64,000 bases of DNA. Origin: Sandaracinaceae bacterium. Its GTDB lineage: Bacteria > Myxococcota_A > Polyangia > Polyangiales > Sandaracinaceae. The notes under the pieces were generated by a model. It did no database searches, had not been told where the DNA came from, and was given only the letters and a program-made list of their open reading frames with translations. The DNA lies in assembly GCA_019637095.1 (NCBI GenBank), contig JAHBWG010000012.1:62001-126000 (forward strand), given 5' to 3'. Positions 59,463 through 64,000 of this stretch are shown here, one piece after another. Position 1 is the stretch's first letter. Each line of letters starts with the position of its first letter. A program made the translations under genes and the position numbers.

Positions 59463-59780
59463 GTTGGCCGAGCTGGCTGAGGGCTGCTTCGCACCCCTCC
59501 CCAGTGCGAACGGGCGGAGCCGCGTTCGACCCCATCGCGGGGCGATGGGGCCCCCTCGGCCAACGGCCATCGCTGCGCGATGGCCTGGCTCGAATCGCGC
59601 CGTGGGCCCCCTCGACGGCGCCCGTCGCCGCGCGATGGCCTGGCCTCGGATGGCGCCGTGGCCCGTCGACCGCGCCCATCGCCGCGCGCCGGGCTGCTTC
59701 CGATGGCGCGTGCGACCTCGTTCGCGCTCGACTCGGGGGCGAGCCTCGGTGGCTCGACAGCTTCCCGTGGCGCGCGAGGG
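59463..59780. repeat. REP-like palindromic repeats, left copy
   Basis: 318-bp stretch without a convincing gene. It holds GCTTCGCACCCCTCCCC (59486-59502), a perfect CCCCATCG/CGATGGGG palindrome (59530-59550), and palindromic GGCCATCGC-x-GCGATGGCC units at about 59565-59589, 59621-59649 and (partial) 59671. The segment 59542-59589 is repeated inverted at 60633-60680 with one mismatch in 48. Confidence 0.8.
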
Positions 59781-60404
59781 CTACTTCACGAGGCGGAGCT
59801 TGGGCGGGCCCGACGGGCGCGGGGGCTCCTCCTCGGGCGGCTCGTCGCCCAAGACGTCGTCGTCTTCGAACGGTTCGTCGCCTTCGAACGGTTCGTCGTC
59901 GTCGAACGCGTCGTCGTCGTCGAACGCGTCGTCGTCGTCGAACGCGTCATCGTCATCGAGCGCGTCATCGTCCTCGAGCGCGGCGCGCGCGCGGTCATCG
60001 GGTCGCGCCGCTTTGCCCGCGCCTCCCTCGATCGCGCGCAGCGCCGGGCGACGCGCCTTCGCCTCCGCGGCGCGGACCTCCGCCTCGACCTCGGGCGGCA
60101 GATCGTCGGGCCATACGACGCCCATCCCGTCGTCGCCGACCATCCCGAAGACGGAGGGCCACGGGATGCGGCAGTAGAACGGCGAGCGGCTGAAGGAGAG
60201 CGTGCCGAAGACGCCCTCGTCGTCGACCTCGAGGTCGGCGATCGGGACCGGCAGGTTCATCCCGAACTGCAGCACGAGCTGCGGCTGCGCGCGGAAGTGG
60301 CGCGGCACCACGACGCCCTCGACGCGCGGGTCGAGGTGCACGAACAGGCTGCCGCGCTCGAGCAGCGCGAACGCGACCTCCTTCTTCGGCGGCGGCTGCG
60401 GCAT
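59781..60404 (-). CDS. sspB: SspB-like ClpXP adaptor with acidic repeat linker
   Basis: 207 residues from ATG 60404. The N-terminal ~120 residues have the SspB fold: VVVPRHFRAQPQLVLQFGMN, GVFGTLSFSRSPFYCRIPWP, VFGMVGDDGMGVVWPDD. A Lys/Arg segment and a linker of DDDDAF repeats (about 145-180) follow, and the protein ends PPKLRLVK, matching the C-terminal ClpX-binding tail (LRVVK) of E. coli SspB. It should deliver ssrA-tagged or other substrates to ClpXP. The acidic linker is longer than in E. coli. TAGACG lies 6 nt before the start. Confidence 0.85.
   Translation of the reverse strand: MPQPPPKKEVAFALLERGSLFVHLDPRVEGVVVPRHFRAQPQLVLQFGMNLPVPIADLEVDDEGVFGTLSFSRSPFYCRIPWPSVFGMVGDDGMGVVWPDDLPPEVEAEVRAAEAKARRPALRAIEGGAGKAARPDDRARAALEDDDALDDDDAFDDDDAFDDDDAFDDDEPFEGDEPFEDDDVLGDEPPEEEPPRPSGPPKLRLVK
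59890..59965. repeat. 15-bp tandem repeats encoding the acidic linker
   Basis: At least four near-identical 15-bp units (core GTCGTCGTCGAACGC) encode the repeated five-residue DDDAF block of the SspB linker on the minus strand; in-frame, so length variation is tolerated. Confidence 0.8.
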
Positions 60405-60755
60405 CCGAGGCGTCTAGCAGCTCGCGCGGCGCATCGCCAAGCCGCGCTCGGTCACGCGCTCCGAAGCCTGTCGACTGATCAGCGGCCACGCAGCGCGCGC
60501 GCCATCGAGGCCAGGCCATCGCACCGCGATGGCCGTCGGCCGAGGACTGGTCGACGGCCCACGGCCCCCGCGCACCGCGAGGAAGAGGACGAGCTGGCGA
60601 GCGCGCTCGTACGGGCCGACCGCGCTCTCGAGGCCAGGCCATCGCGCAGCGATGGCCGTTGGCCGCGGGGGCCCCATCGCCCGGCCCCAGTCCGAACGCG
60701 GCGCTGCGGCGTTCGGACCGGGGCGGGGAGGGGTGCGAAGCACCCCTCGGCAGAC
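60405..60755. repeat. REP-like palindromic repeats, right copy
   Basis: 351-bp stretch without a convincing gene. Palindromic units at about 60507-60546 and 60629-60665; the segment 60633-60680 is the inverted copy of 59542-59589 with one mismatch, and GGGGAGGGGTGCGAAGC (60725-60741) is the inverted copy of 59486-59502. AGGGGTGC-gaa-GCACCCCT (60729-60747) forms a short hairpin immediately after the 60756 gene's stop and may terminate it. Confidence 0.8.
60411..60416 (-). promoter_or_regulatory. -10-like hexamer with very short leader
   Basis: TAGACG on the minus strand ends 6 nt before ATG 60404. Weak match, recurrent spacing. Confidence 0.35.
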
Positions 60756-62000
60756 TCAGCGCAGGCCGTGCTTCTTCGCGAGCCGCGCGAGGTGGTTGCG
60801 GTCGACGCCGGCCTCCTGCGCGGCGCGCGAGACGTTGCCGTCGTGCCGCGCGAGCAGCGCCTCGATGTAGCGCGCCTCGAACACGTCGAGGAGCTTCTCC
60901 TTCGCCTCCTTGAACGGGAGCTGCACGAGGTCCTCGGTGACCTGGACGCCGCCGGGCGCGGGGGGCGGCCGGCTCGTGCGCTCGCCCGAGAGGAGCGTCT
61001 GCTCGATCATGCGGCGCAGCTCGCGCACGTTGCCCGGGAAGTCGTGCGCGCGCAGCACCCCGAGCTCCGCGGTGGTGAGCCCGACGTCGGGGTAGCCGGT
61101 CGCGCGCACGAGCTCGCGCACGAGGCGCGGCAGGTCCTCGCGCCGCTCGCGTAGCGGCGGCACGTGCACGCGCACCGACGCCAGCGAGAACCAGAGGTCG
61201 CGGCGCAGCGCGCCCGCCTCGACGCGGTCGCGCAGGTCCGTCGCCGCGATCGCGATGGGCCGCACGTCGAGCACGCGCCGCTCGCGTCGATCGAGGGCAC
61301 CCGCGAGCGCGTCCTGCACCGCGACGGGCGCCTCGTCGACGTGATCGAGGACCACCGTCCCGCCGTCCGCGCGCGCCATCTCGTCCGCGACGGCGTGCGC
61401 GCCGATGCCGCCGCGCAGATCGAGCTCCGCGAACGGGCGGCGGGCGCGCCCGGAGGCCTCGTGGATCGCGCGCGCCGCCTCGCTCTTGCCGACGCCCGGC
61501 TCGCCGAACAGCAGCACCGGCGCGTCGGTCGCGGCGACCTTCTCGAGCATGCCGAAGAGCTGCCGCATCGGGCGGGACGCGCCGACGAGCGCGCCGAACG
61601 CCACGCGCTCGGACGGCGCCTCCGGCATCGGCACGTCGGCGGGCAGCAGCTCGACGCGCGTGCGGCCGAGGCGCACCTCCGAGCCGGGCGCGACGATCGC
61701 CGCCTCGATGCGCGAGTCCCCGACGAACGTGCCGTTCGTCGACTTCAGATCGCGCACGCGCACGCCCTCGGGCAACAGCGCCAGCTCCGCGTGGTAGCGC
61801 GACACGGTGCCGTCGGTGAGCACGAGGTCCGCCTCGGGGTGCGAGCCGACGAGCACGGTGCCCTGCTCGAGGCGCGCCTCCTTCCCGCGGTCGGGGCCGG
61901 ACACGACGCGCACGATCACCCGGCGCAGCACGAGGTTGCCCCCCGCGTCCGTCCCGAGGACGCCGGTGCTCGCCGCCATGCGCTGGGTTCCGTCGCTCAC
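60756..62000 (-). CDS. FHA-AAA-Fis regulator lacking GAFTGA
   Basis: 414 residues from GTG 62000 (ATG 61979 is possible). N-terminal FHA domain with the phosphothreonine-binding signature (GSHPEADLVLTDGTVSRYH ... LKSTNGTFVGD), so it probably reads out a Ser/Thr kinase signal. AAA+ domain: Walker A GEPGVGKSEA, Walker B GGTVVLDHV with His where the catalytic Glu normally sits, and PLRERREDL. No GAFTGA loop. C-terminal Fis helix-turn-helix (NVSRAAQEAGVDRNHLARLA). Likely a phospho-responsive DNA-binding protein that does not activate sigma54 in the normal way. Confidence 0.85.
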   Translation of the reverse strand: MSDGTQRMAASTGVLGTDAGGNLVLRRVIVRVVSGPDRGKEARLEQGTVLVGSHPEADLVLTDGTVSRYHAELALLPEGVRVRDLKSTNGTFVGDSRIEAAIVAPGSEVRLGRTRVELLPADVPMPEAPSERVAFGALVGASRPMRQLFGMLEKVAATDAPVLLFGEPGVGKSEAARAIHEASGRARRPFAELDLRGGIGAHAVADEMARADGGTVVLDHVDEAPVAVQDALAGALDRRERRVLDVRPIAIAATDLRDRVEAGALRRDLWFSLASVRVHVPPLRERREDLPRLVRELVRATGYPDVGLTTAELGVLRAHDFPGNVRELRRMIEQTLLSGERTSRPPPAPGGVQVTEDLVQLPFKEAKEKLLDVFEARYIEALLARHDGNVSRAAQEAGVDRNHLARLAKKHGLR

Positions 62001-62016
62001 GTCTCGGACCCGATCC

Positions 62017-62382
62017 TTACCATCCGAGGTACTCGTAGCAGAACAACCCGATGCCGAAGCTGAGCGAGTTCGCGATCACGGCGGCGCCGGCGGCCACGAT
62101 CGGGCGGTGCCCGAAGAACATCAGCCAGATCGCCTCCATCCCCACCGCGTAGGCCTCGGCGATCGCGACCGCCTGCCACCACGTCAGCCCGAGCGGCCCG
62201 TACAGGGGCGTGATCACGAACCACACGATCGGGTGCGTGATCGCGCTCGCGCCGAACGCGATCGCGAGCCGCTCGCGCAGCGGGCGCTCGGATCCGGGCA
62301 CGTTCGCGTAGACGCCCATCTCCACCGACTGCGTGAGCAGGAACGCCACGAGCCAGCGGCCGATCCACGCGAGCGGCGTCAC
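62017..62382 (-). CDS. Small four-helix membrane protein
   Basis: 121 residues from GTG 62382, overlapping the upstream stop (GTGA). Four hydrophobic segments: WIGRWLVAFLLTQSVEMGVY, ITHPIVWFVITPLYGPLGLT, AVAIAEAYAVGMEAIWLMFF and IVAAGAAVIANSLSFGIGLF. No known family or catalytic motif. Coupling with the 62379 gene suggests they form one membrane unit. Confidence 0.7.
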   Translation of the reverse strand: MTPLAWIGRWLVAFLLTQSVEMGVYANVPGSERPLRERLAIAFGASAITHPIVWFVITPLYGPLGLTWWQAVAIAEAYAVGMEAIWLMFFGHRPIVAAGAAVIANSLSFGIGLFCYEYLGW

Positions 62383-63425
62383 GCCGGCGCGCCCTCGGTG
62401 CTCTCGCGCGGTCGCATCCCCTCGATGAAGAGCAGGCACGCCGCGGCGACCTCGAGGTGGCCGTGGAACAGGACCATGCGCAGGTACCCGTTGCGCGCCG
62501 CGAACACGTCCCACGCCGCCCAGACCGCGACGGCCAGCGTGACCACGATCGCCGCGCCGAGGACCCACGGCCCGAGGTCGGCGCGGAGCGCGCGCAGGCT
62601 CGCGGCGAACGTGCGCGGCGTCTCGCGCTTGCGGTCCTCCTCGGGCACGAGGCGCACCCACACGGCGTAGTGGACCGACTGCGCGAACGCGAACAGCAAG
62701 ACGAGGCGCACGCCGAGCATCCCCTCGACGCCCGGCGAGAGCGACGCGAGGTGGTAGTAGACGTCGAGCCCGCCGGGGTTCGTCCCGAGCGCGCCGAGCG
62801 CGAGCACCGCCGAGTCGAGCGCGCCACTCACGAGCACGAGCGAGCCGAGCGCGAAGAGCGCCAGCGGCAGGTAGTGGAGCTTGCCCGCGCGGCGGCGCCA
62901 CGCCCAGAAGATCGCGACGCCGATGAAATTGTGGGCGTGCGCGAACACCACCGCCGTGAGGGCGGGGTAGGCCAGCGCCACCCACAGCAGCGCGAGCGCG
63001 AGCGCGAGCGCGAGCGACTTGCGCGCGAGCGAGCCGCGCGCGCCGACGATCGCGCCGATCGCCGCGCCGAAGCCCCACGCGGGGTGCGCCGTGAGCGTCG
63101 CGAGCGCGAGGGGCACGACGACGAGGAGCCAGAGCGCCCAGCGCCGGTGCCAGCCGGGGCGGACCCACAGGTAGCGCAGGTCGCTCAGGACGTGCGGCGT
63201 CCCCCACACGACCGGCCCGAGCGCGAGCAGCCACATCGGCAGCGCGACGGCGCCCGCGAACGACAGCGCGATCATCGACGTGCCGGCGAGCGCGACGCGC
63301 AGCTCGCGCCGGCGCACGAGCGGCTTGGCGAGCGGCCCGAGCGCGCGCAGCCAGAGCCAGCGCGCGCGATCGGCGAGCCACACCGGCCCTTCGAGCGCGA
63401 GCCGCGCACCCGTCGCCACCGCCAT
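62379..63425 (-). CDS. His-containing polytopic membrane protein
   Basis: 348 residues from ATG 63425, chosen because TAGATT ends 7 nt upstream. Eight to nine membrane segments; the (AL)n run near residue 140 is coded by a 6-bp simple repeat. Conserved-looking His residues lie near membrane faces: GTPHVLSDLRYLW, VFAHAHNFIGVAI, FAQSVHYAVWVRL, LFHGHLEVAA. The arrangement is reminiscent of membrane di-iron or retinal-forming Brp/Blh-type enzymes, but I cannot confirm a family. Confidence 0.65.
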   Translation of the reverse strand: MAVATGARLALEGPVWLADRARWLWLRALGPLAKPLVRRRELRVALAGTSMIALSFAGAVALPMWLLALGPVVWGTPHVLSDLRYLWVRPGWHRRWALWLLVVVPLALATLTAHPAWGFGAAIGAIVGARGSLARKSLALALALALLWVALAYPALTAVVFAHAHNFIGVAIFWAWRRRAGKLHYLPLALFALGSLVLVSGALDSAVLALGALGTNPGGLDVYYHLASLSPGVEGMLGVRLVLLFAFAQSVHYAVWVRLVPEEDRKRETPRTFAASLRALRADLGPWVLGAAIVVTLAVAVWAAWDVFAARNGYLRMVLFHGHLEVAAACLLFIEGMRPRESTEGAPA

Positions 63426-63432
63426 CGCCAGC

Positions 63433-63438
63433 AATCTA
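63433..63438 (-). promoter_or_regulatory. -10-like hexamer with very short leader
   Basis: TAGATT on the minus strand ends 7 nt before ATG 63425; it decides this start over the GTG at 63461. Confidence 0.5.
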
Positions 63439-63538
63439 CCCGTCGCCGCGCGGGCGCGCACCGTCTGCGCCCCGTGCGGGTTCTCACGTCGCGCGGCGTG
63501 CGGTACGCTGAGCGGGTCGGTCGCGCAGGAGGTGTTCG

Positions 63539-64000
63539 ATGAGCGACATGGGTAACGGTCACACGCGGGCGATCCTCTCGGCCGCGGCGCTCTTCGGTCT
63601 CTTCCTCGCCGGCTGCGACTGCGCGGGGCCCGCGACCGGCTCTGCGTGCGAGTCGGACCTCGACTGCGCGAGCACGGATCGGTGCGTCGACCGGGTCTGC
63701 GTCGCGCGCGCCGACGCGTCGGGCGACCCGACGGACGCCGGCCCGGGCCGACCCGACACCGGGCCGGGACGCGACGCGGACCTCGAGGATCGCGACGCCG
63801 GCCCGTGCCGCGAGGTGTCGGGCGAGTCGACCGTCGAGGCCGTCCCCGTCGACATCATCATCGCGATCGACAACTCGGGGAGCATGAGCGAGGAGGCGGC
63901 GGAGGTGCGCCGCAACATCAACGAGTTCGCGCGCATCATCGGCGAGAGCGGCCTCGACTACCGCGTGGTGCTCATCAGCACGCCGACCGGCAGCCGCGGC
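63539..64000 (+). CDS. VWA-domain lipoprotein, cut by window end
   Basis: 154 codons visible from ATG 63539, with a perfect Shine-Dalgarno (AGGAGGTG, 63527-63534). Signal peptide and lipobox (ALFGLFLAGC), a short Cys-rich segment (SDLDCASTDRCVDRVC), a Pro/Gly/Asp linker, then the start of a VWA domain with DIIIAIDNSGSMSEE (MIDAS D-x-S-x-S). Same architecture as the 12458 and 21492 genes. Confidence 0.88.
   Translation, partial: MSDMGNGHTRAILSAAALFGLFLAGCDCAGPATGSACESDLDCASTDRCVDRVCVARADASGDPTDAGPGRPDTGPGRDADLEDRDAGPCREVSGESTVEAVPVDIIIAIDNSGSMSEEAAEVRRNINEFARIIGESGLDYRVVLISTPTGSRG

Overview
The window is a ~70% GC, densely coded piece of a bacterial chromosome, most plausibly from a myxobacterium (Myxococcota, close to the Sandaracinaceae/Polyangiales). 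Evidence: several exported lipoproteins with von Willebrand A domains, Stig1-like and other cysteine-rich repeat proteins, Ser/Thr kinases fused to PEGA and AgmX/PglI-type tails, FHA proteins with AAA+ and Fis modules, and DUF4920, PTPS-related and MopE-like domains. I found no rRNA, tRNA, CRISPR array, phage or transposase gene. Many long open frames lie antisense to real genes; they are GC artefacts and were left out.

Layout. 0-5 kb: secreted protein, N-formylglutamate-amidohydrolase-like enzyme, RNase HI and two membrane-anchored unknowns. 5-8.7 kb: a tightly overlapping minus-strand set (manA, hemH, GT2, polysaccharide deacetylase). 8.7-15.4 kb: small conserved protein, divergent Nudix protein, DUF4920 lipoprotein, zinc-ribbon protein, a TPR protein with an apparent frameshift, a VWA lipoprotein and two unknowns. 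15.4-19 kb: asparagine synthetase, then a TetR gene facing a lipoprotein gene across a shared palindromic operator region. 19-24 kb: degenerate PtsP-like GAF protein, alpha/beta hydrolase, VWA lipoprotein, cytochrome-b561-like protein, lipoprotein peroxiredoxin. 24-35 kb: a surface/sugar-oriented stretch (NFGase-like, GH31 lipoprotein, DTW/TapT, PTPS-related membrane protein, membrane sulfatase-like protein, discoidin-like protein, GT39-like transferase). 35-42 kb: HtrA protease, topoisomerase I and a coupled SDR/histidine-phosphatase pair. 42-46.6 kb: RND efflux adaptor and pump behind a repeat-rich leader. 46.6-51 kb: kinase, lipoprotein, and a TetR-DUF4188 pair with matching operators. 51-54.6 kb: a cysteine-rich exported-protein island. 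54.6-62 kb: PEGA kinase, DnaJ, and two FHA-AAA-Fis proteins that lack GAFTGA and flank an SspB-like ClpXP adaptor inside inverted REP-like repeats. 62-64 kb: two membrane proteins and the start of another VWA lipoprotein.

Two genome-style signals stand out. Many genes carry a TANNNT-like -10 hexamer ending only 6-9 nt before the start codon, which predicts leaderless or nearly leaderless mRNAs. Genes inside operons are usually joined by 4-bp GTGA or ATGA stop/start overlaps. Classical Shine-Dalgarno leaders occur on a minority of genes (for example 8663, 13789, 32882, 50116 and 63539).
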